In this document: in pieces, positions 1 through 8,775 of the stretch | Position numbering within the stretch: position 1 is the stretch's first letter | How the letters are laid out: each line of letters opens with the position of its first letter | Assembly: GCA_027604685.1 (NCBI GenBank) | Contig: JADHYX010000471.1 | Coordinates: 1-15,772, forward strand | Origin: Lobulomyces angularis | Taxonomy: Eukaryota > Chytridiomycota > Chytridiomycetes > Lobulomycetales > Lobulomycetaceae | Direction of reading: 5' to 3' | Length of the DNA: 15,772 nt | The notes under the pieces: generated by a model | The model's database searches: none | Told to the model about the DNA's origin: nothing | Seen by the model: the letters and a program-made list of their open reading frames with translations, nothing else | Position numbers and translations under genes: made by a program

Positions 1-345
1 TTTACATTTTTGTCACAGCCATGCACCTCTGCGCCCCGACCCTATAGTAGTACAGATACACAACAGTGACAACACATGTTTAAAAAAAAAAATTTTTTTA
101 ACATCAACTTATTTCAGTTTCAATTTTTTTTTTTTAAAGCGGTTAAAAATTGTGTATGGAATGAAGCGGCTCTTTTGTTCTGTTATCCTACTCTTATCTT
201 TTAACTGGATTCAGCAGTGGAGTAACTCTTCCTTCAAGAACCTCCTTCCACTAATAGCTGAAATGCTGCTAAACTTTTCTATCAGGCTGATAAATCCAGT
301 CACTACAAAGATGCAGCAATTTCCATCAACTGATCTGTAGTGAGT
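1..345. other. Unassigned stretch of higher GC content
   Basis: This stretch is visibly richer in G and C than the DNA from 345 to 1000. It holds one 62-codon open frame on the plus strand (152-340) and competing partly open frames on both strands. One plus frame with four stops reads fragments such as NAAKLFYQADKSSHYKDAA, which look protein-like. With this base composition the number of stops is about what chance would give, so I do not call a gene. It may be the remnant of a mobile element or an exon of a gene lying to the left. Confidence 0.3.
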
Positions 346-537
346 TTCCTCGATCTTTTTAGTTGAAGCTTATTTTAAAGTCTTTGTTTTTATATACTCT
401 GCATATTGACTCTTTCCTCTGTACAGTGATTTTTTTGCAAATTCGAATATTTTATCTCAAAAAGTAAACTTTTTCAAAAATACGTTACTTTAGTGGCCAC
501 TTCCTTAAATCTGATTTAATTAATTTAATTCATCAAG

Positions 538-1022
538 GTGGTTTTTCTGTTATGTATGTCTGTTACACTTTGGAACTGAAATTATATGATTATAATGATA
601 TCATAAGAGTATCATAGAACAAAAAAAAATTTTTAAGATATCAATTTAATCAACAAAAGGAAATTTTTTTACAAAAAAAGCTTCATGTGGATATATTAAC
701 CACATGGTGAATATTTACTGATTAATGGGGTGACTTACGAAAAAATATAAGAACTCCATTGCTACAAACTTTTTTTTTACCTTTTTTTTCTCTACGTTAT
801 TACGATGTATGTTTTTTTAAAATTGTATAAAATAGCTAAATAAATTAATAGAGATATTAGTTTTTTAGAGAAAAAATATAATTATTATGTAACAATAAAA
901 AGTACTTCTAGTAATCAAGCGAAACTTCCAGAGATAATTGAAGAAAAATCAATCTAACACTTGAATTCTTCACCAAAAAAAGATTACTTCTCAAATCAAT
1001 AAAATTTGACAAACTCTTACAT
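538..1022 (+). repeat. Left copy of a ~480-bp repeat, inverted relative to the copy at 1446-1917
   Basis: Read on the plus strand this segment matches, with scattered differences, the minus-strand reading of 1446-1917. Shared blocks run in the same order: GTG after CAAG at the start, TTTAATCAACAAAAGGAAAT, AAGCTTCATGTGGATAT or its close variant, AAGCGAAACTTCCAGAGATA, and a final CTTACA followed by GGGGA. The match begins right after AAG and ends right before GGGG in both copies. This copy ends in CTTACAT where the other has the splice acceptor CTTACAG. No gene is seen in it. It is either an independent insertion of a small mobile repeat or an inverted duplication of the intron. Confidence 0.85.
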
Positions 1023-1137
1023 GGGGATGATTTGGTTTATTTGGGGCAAGGGCATGGTTGTTCAACATCTGACAAAAAAAAATTTAAATAGTCATACAAA
1101 AAAATAATACCTGGTATGCACCGTTTGGTAGCGAAAA

Positions 1138-2700
1138 CTAATCAGGAATAATAACAGCTTTTTGGAATCTAGCAGAACGACCTTCACCAACCAATATTTT
1201 CTCGACCTTTAGTAGTTCACAGCTGCTTTGTCATCCCGATTCCACAACTTTGATGGGTACCTCATAATTCTCCATAGCTTAGGTTCCTTCTGAAAGTTTC
1301 CAGCACTCCATGGCAACCTGGGCAAAGCTTTGATGTCCTATACTCATCCAGCAACATAACATCAAAACCTGATCGTCGAAACATTTCACTAAAAATGAAA
1401 TTAATAATTAATAAACCCTTTTTTCTTTTACCGAAACCACTTCCCCTGTAAGAATTGGTTATTTTTATTCATTTGAGAAATAATCTTTTTTTAGTGAAAA
1501 ATTTAGGTGTTAGATTGATTCTTCTTCAATTATCTCTGGAAGTTTCGCTTGATTACTGGAATTACTTTTTATTGTTACATAATAATTATATTTCTTCTCT
1601 AAAAATCTAATATCTCTATTAATTTATTTAGGTGTTTTATACAATTTTAAAAAACATACATCATAGTAATGTGCAGAACAAAAATGTAAATAGAAAGTAT
1701 AACAAAGGATTTCTTATTTTTTTTTGAAGTTACCACATTAATTAGTAAATATTCACCATATGGTTAATATCTCCACATGAAGCTTTTTTTTTTATAAAAA
1801 TTTCCTTTGTTGATTAAATGATATCCTTAAAATTTTTTCTTTGTTGTAAACGAAGTTACTATGACGTAAATATTTCAACTCCATGATGTCATTATATTCC
1901 TATTATTTCATTATCACCTTGGTAGTAACCTGACCTCTAAAAGTATATCCACCACTATCCCACTCCCCAATGACCACTGTGATTGACGACCACCTCCATA
2001 TGAATCTTTGAACTTTTCAATAATTTTTCTTCGGATATTTTGGTATTAATAAAAGCTTTATAGCGAAGTATTCTAAATATTCTTCCATAAAACTCTTGCT
2101 TTTTAAAAAATCCTTAGAAAAAAAAGTTCGTTGATAAATATCGTAGAGGTAACTGGATCACAGGTAGTATGAGGAACAGTGACATCCATCTGGTTCGAGT
2201 TCATCCCAGAGGCGGTAGTCAAGTCTTCACGAATCCGTTGGTACTTCCTTCTTGGTTTCGTGATCCCTTTGAGTTTGAAGTTTAGGTCGATCACGACGTA
2301 GTTCTCCTTGACCAAACCAGCAGAATTTTCTCAAGATAAACTTCAGAACTTGGACCATGCAAGCTGACCTTCTTCTTTCCCTGTAAAAAAAAAAAATGAA
2401 AAAGAAATAGTTAATGTATTGCACCTTCGACCTTTGGTTGAAGACCAATATCTAGGTTTGGTCTCCTCATTAATTTCTTTTACTCGAGAACCCAAAATTT
2501 GTTGAAAGAGTATCGTAGTATAGCTGAATTAAGTCTTCCAATTGAGGATTTTCTGGTAATGAAAGGTTGTCAAAGATAGCAGAAACGAACACTCTTTCCC
2601 TAAGATTATTTATATACAAGTCCCTTTCAACTTTCAACTGTTGACGTTCTACAGCTGGGAGATTATGGGGAAATTTGTATGGAAAATTTTGTTTAACAAT
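1138..2700 (-). pseudogene. Broken Fanzor1-like (TnpB-related) RNA-guided nuclease gene
   Basis: Fanzor proteins are eukaryotic relatives of TnpB, RuvC-fold nucleases guided by an RNA from their own locus. Minus-strand pieces, in order, are: KAFINTKISEEKLLK, FKDSYGGGRQS and VVIGEWDSGGYTFRG then QVTTK (exon ending at 1918); GKWF in a 14-nt exon (1432-1445); and, after a 43-nt intron (1389-1431), REMFRRSGF, DVMLLDEYRTSK, LCPGCHG, PKLW, WNRDDKAAVN and ILVGEGRSARFQKAV (1138-1388). GEW sits in the position of the central RuvC acid, DEYRTSKLCPGC opens the zinc ribbon, and RDDKAA is the last RuvC motif. At least four frameshifts separate these pieces, and most of the second zinc knuckle is gone. From about 2100 to 2700 coding-like frames continue (for example PHNLPAVERQ, AIFDNLSLPENPQL), but I cannot align them, so the N-terminal limit is uncertain. 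Loss of function is clear unless the shifts are assembly errors. Confidence 0.8.
1446..1917 (-). repeat. Right copy of the ~480-bp repeat, forming an intron of the Fanzor relic
   Basis: On the minus strand this segment starts with GTGATAATG directly after the codons for VTTK and ends with TTCTTACAG directly before the codons for GKWF. It therefore has the exact limits of a GT-AG intron, and removing it restores a Fanzor motif. An inverted copy lies at 538-1022. At 472 nt it is several times longer than the introns of the intact genes in this window (36 to 112 nt). An intron that is also a repeat unit suggests an introner-like or MITE-like element that brought its own splice sites. No target duplication beyond the shared AAG and GGGG flanks can be proven by eye. 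Confidence 0.75.
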
Positions 2701-3380
2701 TCGAGTAATTAAAGTATTAATCTTTTTAATAAAAATTCCCTTTGAAAATTCCTTTTATTCAGGCGACCATGTTGAGCTTGAGTTCCTTGGAAAACTTTTT
2801 AAAAGAGGTTTTGTGAGTGTAAGTTTACATTTCTTTATATTTTTATCAACATCTATCTATTTTTACTTTATTTTTCAACGAAATGTGAAGAAATTTAGTT
2901 TATATCTACAGCTTTCATCAAATAAGTGACCCAGTTCCATTCATTTTTTTTTTTTTTCTCTACGGCTCTTCTTTTCTCATCCAATCATTTTCCAGTCTTT
3001 GTTTCATAGGACATATTTGTAGCTTATCACTTGTGTGACTCAGTTACAGAAGTGGCTTTTTTTATAAATGCTAATTTTTTTATAATTTTTTTATAATTTT
3101 TTTTTATATTTTAATTAAATTATTTTTATTAATTTTAATTAAATTTTTGTATTTGTTTGGAGTAGATTTTATATCTTGACAAAAAATTTTTTTTTTCAAC
3201 TCAAAAAGTTAATTGAAAAATTTGTAACCTCATTAAAAGTGTTTAAATTACAAATTACAAGTAGAAATGACAAAAACAAAATTCTTTGTTTACCTTTAAG
3301 ATTCTTTAAGAATTTTTAGTTCGAATATAATTTAAAAGACCAATTTTACTCTCAATTTTTTTTACTTTTAGTTACGATTT
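2701..3380. other. No recognised gene; A/T runs
   Basis: This interval is mostly A/T runs with no convincing exon. A minus-strand frame near 2760-2815 reads THKTSFKKFSKELKLNM and could be a further N-terminal piece of the Fanzor relic, since it lies upstream on the same strand, but no motif confirms this. The plus-strand open frame from 2675 to 2929 has no recognisable feature and is hydrophobic because of its T content. Confidence 0.4.
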
Positions 3381-3640
3381 ATCTAACCGCTGGCAAAAGT
3401 GCTATTTGAAACAATTAACTGGGGAATGTAGATTTATGGTATTTGGAACACTTCTGTGGTGTTTTGGTGGTCAGGGAATTCAGCCCCTGTCATAAGACAA
3501 AACAGGCAATTGTTTATGTCAAACAAAGTGCCACCACCGATCTTCTCCTATTCAAGAAAAAGGAATAAATTTGATTCCCAGCATTAAAAGTGGCACTTTA
3601 CAAAGTATTTAATGGAACATGGAATTAAGAGAAGTAATTA
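3381..3640. other. Unassigned island of higher GC content
   Basis: The island stands out in composition from the A/T-rich flanks. The best frame is on the minus strand and reads IGGGTLFDINNCLFCLMTG followed by AEFPDHQNTTEVFQIP, then a stop; extended in both directions the same frame has four stops in about 80 codons, roughly the chance expectation. It could be a mobile-element fragment like the Fanzor relic to its left. No family is recognised. Confidence 0.25.
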
Positions 3641-3719
3641 GATTAGAAATAAATGCAAATTAAATATTAACTGCAATATATTTCCCTTCTCTGGTGTCAT
3701 TTTTTTAGTGTGACTACCA

Positions 3720-3780
3720 AGTTCAATACTAGATTTTAATTTGCACAGAAATTGAATTTCTAAAATTGAAAATTTTACCA
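3720..3780 (+). repeat. Detached copy of the 60-61-bp repeat unit
   Basis: This 61-bp segment starts with AGTTCAATACT and ends with AAAATTGAAAATTTTACCA, the same order and spacing as the units of the array at 4170-4400. A weaker, more diverged copy seems to follow at 3781-3838, also ending in TTACCA. The DNA between these copies and the main array (3840-4165) contains an unrelated coding-like fragment. Confidence 0.6.
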
Positions 3781-3852
3781 ATTTCTTTAATAACATTGAT
3801 TGTGGTTGGAATATAATTTTAAAATAGAGACCTTACCACTGGGTTGCAAAAA

Positions 3853-4104
3853 ATGGATACGGATTAAACCCAATTAAAACATGTAGATAATGTTGAAATA
3901 TACTGTGTGAAGTTTACTTTAGAAGGATATCAAGCAATTAAACGAATTTAACAGCGAATGAAAAGAAGATACAAGAAAAAAAATGATGCTGGCAAAATTA
4001 TTCAAACTGGTTGTTGGAATTGGATTTGAAATCCTTATACCAGTGATGGAAAAATTGGTATTAAAGCTAGATTGGGATTATGGTTGTTAGATAATAACAT
4101 CTAG
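3853..4104 (+). pseudogene. Unidentified reading frame broken by in-frame stops
   Basis: From an ATG at 3853 one plus frame runs 84 codons to a TAG at 4102 with only three internal stops (TAA, TAA, TGA) and no need for a frameshift. Open blocks include NVEIYCVKFTLEGYQAIKRI, QRMKRRYKKKNDAGKI, IQTGCWNW and NPYTSDGKIGIKARLGLWLL, whose composition is more protein-like than the surrounding A/T-rich DNA. It is flanked by copies of the 60-bp repeat. I recognise no family. It may be the relic of a mobile-element gene, or chance. Confidence 0.35.
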
Positions 4105-4169
4105 TGTTGTAATTTTTCATTTTGTTTTGTATTTTCTTCTAATGAACATAAAACCCTAATGTGGAAGAA

Positions 4170-4400
4170 AGTTCATTATTAAAATTTAATTGTACAATGA
4201 AATAAAATTTCAAAAATTGAAAAATTACCAAGTTCATTATTAAATTTTGACTGCAGTTTTAATTACATTAATAAAATTGAAAATCTACCGAGTTTATTAT
4301 TAAATATTACTTGTGCATGGATTATAGTTTCTAAAATTGAAAATTTACCAAGTTCATTACTGAATTTTGATTTCAGCTGAAATGTACTTTTTGTAATAAC
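4170..4400 (+). repeat. Tandem repeat, 60-61-bp unit, nearly four copies
   Basis: Units start at 4170, 4231, 4291 and 4351, each with a form of AGTTCATTATTAAATTTTGA, and each of the first three ends with a form of AAAATTGAAAATTTACCA. Copies differ at many positions, so the array is old. A single extra copy lies at 3720-3780. It is a diverged minisatellite or the body of a low-copy repeat; no coding potential is seen. Confidence 0.75.
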
Positions 4401-4462
4401 ATGTACTTGATAATATTTTAGTTTTTAATAAATTCTACTCAAAACCTATTAATTTTTTACTT

Positions 4463-4949
4463 TTAACATTTATCACTCTTCACTAGGTGATCAATGTTTT
4501 TTGGCAATATATAGGTTTTTTATCCAGGAATCTTTAATAGAAGTTTGAATCTCGCAATTATCTTCCTCATATCTTCTTTTAATAAGTATTCTTGTACTAA
4601 TAGTTAAAGATCAAAGTTGGTTTTTCTTAAAAATTTATTAGAGTCCTTGCCGGTTTTTAAATTGAAACAGAAATTGACTACTAAATCCATATCTGAAAAG
4701 AAAAATTCCACATAAATGCTTTTGAACTTAATTTATATAAATGCGAGCTTAAAAAATACCTGAAGTTTCTCCGTATCCAACGGATTTCTGTCAATATTCA
4801 GGAGTACATGCTAACAAATGCTTTTTAAGTTCCTTGATTCACAAACAACTACAATAGCATTTAGTTATATTACTTGTGCCATCAAATTTGTTAGCTTTAA
4901 TTACACGCAAAAAAAGTAGAAGCCAATAAAGGCAATTAACTGACAAAGA
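4463..4949 (-). pseudogene. Unidentified spliced reading frame with several stops
   Basis: On the minus strand one frame can be followed from 4949 to 4760, across a well-formed 67-nt intron (4693-4759, GTATTTTTT to TTTTCAG), and on from 4692 to a TAA at 4463. It contains four internal stops (two TGA, two TAA) in about 140 codons but needs no frameshift. Blocks include KANKFDGTSNITKCYCSCL, IKELKKHLLACTPEY, QKSVGYGETSDMDLVVNF, CFNLKTGKDSNKFLRKT and EDMRKIIARFKLLLKIPG. The cysteines and histidine in CYCSC and HLLAC are spaced in a way that could suit a zinc finger. No family is recognised. The decay by stops alone is noted separately. Confidence 0.35.
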
Positions 4950-5057
4950 TCATTTTTCTTTGATAATTTATTTGTTCTGAGTTTGTATCACATTGATTTT
5001 AGATCTCATTTTTGTCCATAAAAAGTAGTTGAAAGTACTTTTGCTGGAAAAACTACA

Positions 5058-6116
5058 ATGAAAAATGCTGATTTGTCTCGATGGAGAAAAACTCCATACC
5101 AAATATCGTAATTGAAAATTTTTGAAAAAAAAAAAAAAAAAGGCACTAAAAAATTCACTTAATTTTTTCGTTACTTAGAGCACTTGAAAAAACCTTTGAA
5201 GTTAATTCTCATCCTACAATGATAAAACGAAAAGAACTTGGTACTGAAAAAGTTTTTACAAATCAAATTGCAACAAAAAAAAAAAAAAATTTCAAATTTT
5301 TTTAATTAACAGATGTTTCATTTTTTTCTATTACTTGAATTTTTCCCATTAGCTGAAGAAACCGGGTTGTCATTAACTCAAGTTACTGATTGGTTTAAAA
5401 ACCGACGCAACAGGCAATATTCCTATTGCATTTAATTTTTTTTTTAATAAGGATATTTTAGGGTGTCCCCTCCGTTACGAAGCCCCACCTTAAAGAAACA
5501 CAAGAAAGGTAAAAATTTCAACTTATCATGCTAAGATAAAACAGATTTAACATCTTTAGTTCAAAAGCTAACTAGAAAATTTTTAGATGGCTCTGAATTA
5601 GTCATAAAGAGGAAAAAAGAAGAACATAATTTTAAAAGTGAAGGGGAAGAACTTTTATTCTACTCGAGAACTCCAATCCAATCTGATATTGAGGAAGAAA
5701 ATTCAATGGATTCTGGTAAAACCTTTTTTACTGATGTTGGAAAAGTTATCAGTTTAAAAGAGTCTAGAATTGATTCAAAATTTTGTTTAAATTCTCCTAA
5801 AGCTTCTCTAAACTTTTTTAAAAATTTAGTTGAGATAGAGAAAAATTTTGAACTACAATGTGAAAATAAATGTGAAAATTTGCTGGAAAATCGTGAAGAA
5901 TTGAAAATCGAAGACGAAAACAATTTCAAAGATAATTTTTTTACAGATTGCGATTCAAAAAATGTCAAAAATTTTAACGAATTAAAGAAATCAGAAATTA
6001 GAAATGCTTTGAAACATTGTAGGCGAAATCCTGTTGAACCTAAATTTATTCTTGATGAGTGTTCAAAAGTACATAATATTTTTTTGAAATCTGTAAGTGA
6101 ATTTTTCAGTAGGTGA
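5058..6116 (+). CDS. Homeodomain transcription factor, K50 type
   Basis: Predicted DNA-binding regulator of 258 residues. Exons: 5058-5107, 5179-5240, 5353-5413, 5462-5508 and 5560-6116; the joined length of 777 nt is in frame. A complete 60-residue homeodomain spans about residues 4-63: RWRKTPYQISALEKTFE holds the canonical L16 and F20, and GLSLTQVTDWFKNRRNR holds L40, V45, W48, F49, K50, N51 and R53. There is no three-residue TALE insertion. Helix 3 is close to that of SIX-class proteins, and Lys50 is shared with SIX, Otx and Pitx types, but no SIX domain precedes it, so the class is open. After a basic stretch (LKKHKK, IKRKKEE) the tail is charged, rich in Ser, Glu, Asn and Lys, and probably disordered. 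The ATG at 5058 follows a stop in the same frame at 5019-5021; an upstream exon cannot be excluded. The intron at 5414-5461 appears to be GC-AG. Confidence 0.85.
5414..5461 (+). other. GC-AG intron inside the homeobox
   Basis: After the codons for WFKNRRN the DNA reads CAG then GCAATATTCC and continues to ATATTTTAG. There is no GT between 5400 and 5461, and reading on meets a TAA after eleven codons. Splicing at GC-AG keeps frame into a basic exon (SPPLRSPTLKKHKK) that joins in phase with the long last exon. GC-AG introns are a known minor class. Confidence 0.65.
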
Positions 6117-6247
6117 AAAATGAAAAAAACGTCATAAGTGAAGTCAAAAATTGCGTATTTAACAATTTTTAGCGTTTGTTGTAAATATCTCATTATTTGT
6201 ATACCACAATGTATATACATAATACCTATTTATGAAATTATAATTTA

Positions 6248-6253
6248 AATAAA
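6248..6253 (+). promoter_or_regulatory. Possible polyadenylation signal of the homeobox gene
   Basis: AATAAA lies about 130 nt after the stop codon of the homeodomain gene. In DNA this A/T-rich the hexamer also occurs by chance, so this rests on position only. Confidence 0.3.
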
Positions 6254-6622
6254 TATTTGTAATTTTTAGTTCTCTAAAAAAATTTTTTTTTTTTTTACTT
6301 GTGAAATGACATACCTTAATGAAATTTTTTGAAAAGTATTTTATTATTTTAAATCATTAAGAGTTTAAGAATCCATTTCATTTTACTGTAATACATTAAT
6401 AAAAAAATTTTGTTAGAATACATTTCCATTTATTTACAAAAAAAAAAAATTGTCCAAAGTACAGTGAGAAACAAAATTAAAAAAACTTTCAAGTTTTTTT
6501 TTAAATTAAACCACACCATAGATTTTTTTTTAAAAAATTTTTTTTTAAATTTAATAAATTTTAATTTTAAAAAAAAAAAAAAAAAAAAAAGTTAGTTTAG
6601 TTTAATTAAATATGTTTTTTTT
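6254..6622. other. Tail-to-tail spacer with A and T runs
   Basis: This lies between the 3' ends of the homeodomain gene (plus) and the acyltransferase gene (minus). It contains long A and T runs, including more than twenty A near 6570. The lysine- and phenylalanine-rich open frame at 6410-6595 is a product of these runs and is not a gene. Confidence 0.6.
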
Positions 6623-8430
6623 TTATGTACCTTGAAAATTACTGGAAAAAAAATATAAACAGGCTCGTAAATCAAACATTTTGTTATTGTCCACATCAGT
6701 TATTCTTGAATATACAAACTTCCCAATTTTGACACTGCCATTATCAAATACATGGTAAAATAAATATAAAACAGGAACCATACTGAGCAAATTGCAGCTC
6801 CACAAACCAATGGACTTAACTAATACAGGTACATTATTCAAAAAATGTAATTCTTGAAGAAAAGGTATAAATCTAGGGTAAAACATATACCTCCAAACTA
6901 AATGCAATAGAAAGTAGAGAGTTAATATAAAGATTGTTATCGTATTTAATGTTTGTAATAATCAAATTTAGTAATTTTTAAAAAATACTTTTATGAATCA
7001 GGTAAAGCCCATAACTTAATTTTCCGATCACCAATAGAAAAGAATTACTAAATATCTTCTGAACTGTTGAATTCAATTCTATTAAGAAAAGTACTGACAT
7101 GCAGAATAGAAATCTGGAAACATATTTAAAAACAAATTTTGATGGTATAATGTTACCTGTATAAATCACACATAAACTTATAGTTAAACTCTTGTTTAGT
7201 GATTTCATATTTTACAATCAGCAAATTGAAAAATATTGTCTTGTTTAAAAAATTTTCAACCATTAAATCCACACCAGGTATTAAGGCTAGTATTGGTATT
7301 ATTGAAGACAGAAAATGAAGTATCCACCACCAAGATCTACTATTAACGTATTTAAAAAATCCAACAAAATGTAACTCCGCAATTATTAAACCTCCTACAA
7401 AGTAACCCAAATTAGTCCCTGGTTCTGCGAGTTCACCCAGTACTTCTTTATCCTAATGCAAATTTTTTAAGAAAAATATGTGAATTGTTTGGTACTTACA
7501 AACGGCTGAAATCTGAAAAGGGTTATGTATTGGAGCACTGCGTAAAAAAAAAATTTTGTCTTTCCCTTCATCTGTGACGAAAGGAAAATTAAAAAGTATA
7601 TAGCATAACTGTTGTAAAATTCAATGTAAAGAGACCAAATGACCCCTGTGGCAACAGTTCCCTTATCATGCCAAAGAAACTACAACAAAAAATATTATTT
7701 TTTACAGCCGAATAATAAAATTTTTTTACCAGATTGAATGTGTGTGTAAATATTTTGTAAAAGAAACTGTTGTTGTTGCTATTGTAATCAATATCATGAA
7801 ACTCTGTACTGATATAAAAATTGCGTTTATCTTTACTTAAATTAGTTATAGGTTTATAAAGGTTTAAATATCCCAGTATCCAATATAGTGAAAATTGTCC
7901 CAATACAGGAATAACTAAACGGAAAAATCTTCTAATGCAATTTGAGTTGTAGTTTTCTTTAGTTGGATTTTTTAACAACGATGCAGAAATTAATCGCCCA
8001 GAAAGAACGAAAAATAGTGGAACTTGGTACGATTTACCAATCAAGATATTCTTTTTAATTATGAAGACAAGTATTAATAAAAACACCTCCTCAGATTTCA
8101 TTTTTGTAAAAAAAAATTTACCTTAAATAAATTCAGAAATAAACTTTCATTTCCAAGGTTTTTAAAAGAAAATTTTAATTCATGTGCAGCATAAACTTGA
8201 AAAGCAGCAAAACCTGTCAAAAAAAAAAAAAAAAGAAATTTAAAAAAATAAAATAAAGATTTTTTTTTAAAAATACCTCTTAGTCCATCGAAATATTCTT
8301 GTCGTTGTAAAACGGTTTTATTTTTCGGTTGTGTTGAATATACTTCTTCAAAATTGTTCTGATTGATTTCATGATTCTGCTTTTCTAGTAATAATCTTGT
8401 TTCAAATTCACTTTCCGTAGGCTCCATCAT
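6623..8430 (-). CDS. Acyltransferase-3 family membrane protein (OafA-like)
   Basis: Predicted multi-pass membrane O-acyltransferase of 480 residues. The family moves acyl groups from acyl-CoA to sugars, lipids or other acceptors; the substrate here is unknown. Exons on the minus strand: 8430-8277, 8213-8122, 8050-7730, 7679-7500, 7452-7157, 7113-6989 and 6897-6623; 1443 nt joined in frame, introns 43 to 91 nt. Family landmarks appear in order: RQEYFDGLRG then FAAFQVYAAH (catalytic-type His near residue 62), VPLFFVLSGRLISASLL (about 92-108), RRFFRLVIPVLGQF, GVIWSLYIEF (Glu near 209, matching the family's LWTL..E), YFVGGLIIAEL, IGKLSYGLYLIHK and a last membrane segment before SVKIGKFVYSRI. The acidic N-terminal ~40 residues are probably cytosolic. 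Sequence style is closer to fungal members than to animal NRF-6 proteins. Length is normal and all key motifs are intact. Confidence 0.88.
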
Positions 8431-8775
8431 CTATTCTAATTAATATACACGTTAATTATCTCTATCAATTTTATTATTCTTGATGCAGTTATCTCTAAGA
8501 TTTAATTAAGGATTATTATTTTTTTAAGGCTCTGAGTTTAAAAAAAAAAAATTTACATATACAATTATACAATTTCAATTTTGATGTAATTCATTTTATC
8601 CATCCACATAAAATTGAAATTTATTACTCACAAAATTTGAAACATTTTTGGTAAGTATTATATGGAAATGGAGTTTATCATTTTTTTAAAATTTTTATTG
8701 AAACAATATCTGTTATAATCAAGTTTAAATATTTATTTATCCACAATTTCAATTTCAATAGGAAAAAAAATTGAA

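Noticed and set aside
2675..2929. 84-codon open frame on the plus strand
   Set aside because: It is hydrophobic because of T content, has no motif, and overlaps the likely upstream part of the Fanzor relic.
3853..4949. Alternative genetic code with TAA/TGA read as amino acids
   Set aside because: The four intact genes end with TGA or TAA and have no internal stops, so the standard code holds; the stop-containing frames are better seen as decayed.
5062..5107. SIX-type reading ICLDGEKLHTKY upstream of the homeobox
   Set aside because: It resembles the start of a SIX homeodomain, but its phase does not fit the next exon. The alternative frame (RWRKTPYQIS) is in phase and gives a canonical homeodomain.
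5660..6220. 186-codon open frame on the minus strand
   Set aside because: It is antisense to the last exon of the homeodomain gene, which joins in phase with four upstream exons; the serine- and phenylalanine-rich antisense product has no motif.
6410..6595. 61-codon lysine/phenylalanine-rich open frame
   Set aside because: It is generated by long A and T runs in the tail-to-tail spacer.
7572..7609. Apparent frameshift or 38-nt intron in the acyltransferase gene
   Set aside because: An initial reading in the wrong frame suggested one. Splicing 7680-7729 gives WHDKGTVATG then IWSLYIEF with no stop, matching the family, so there is no break here.
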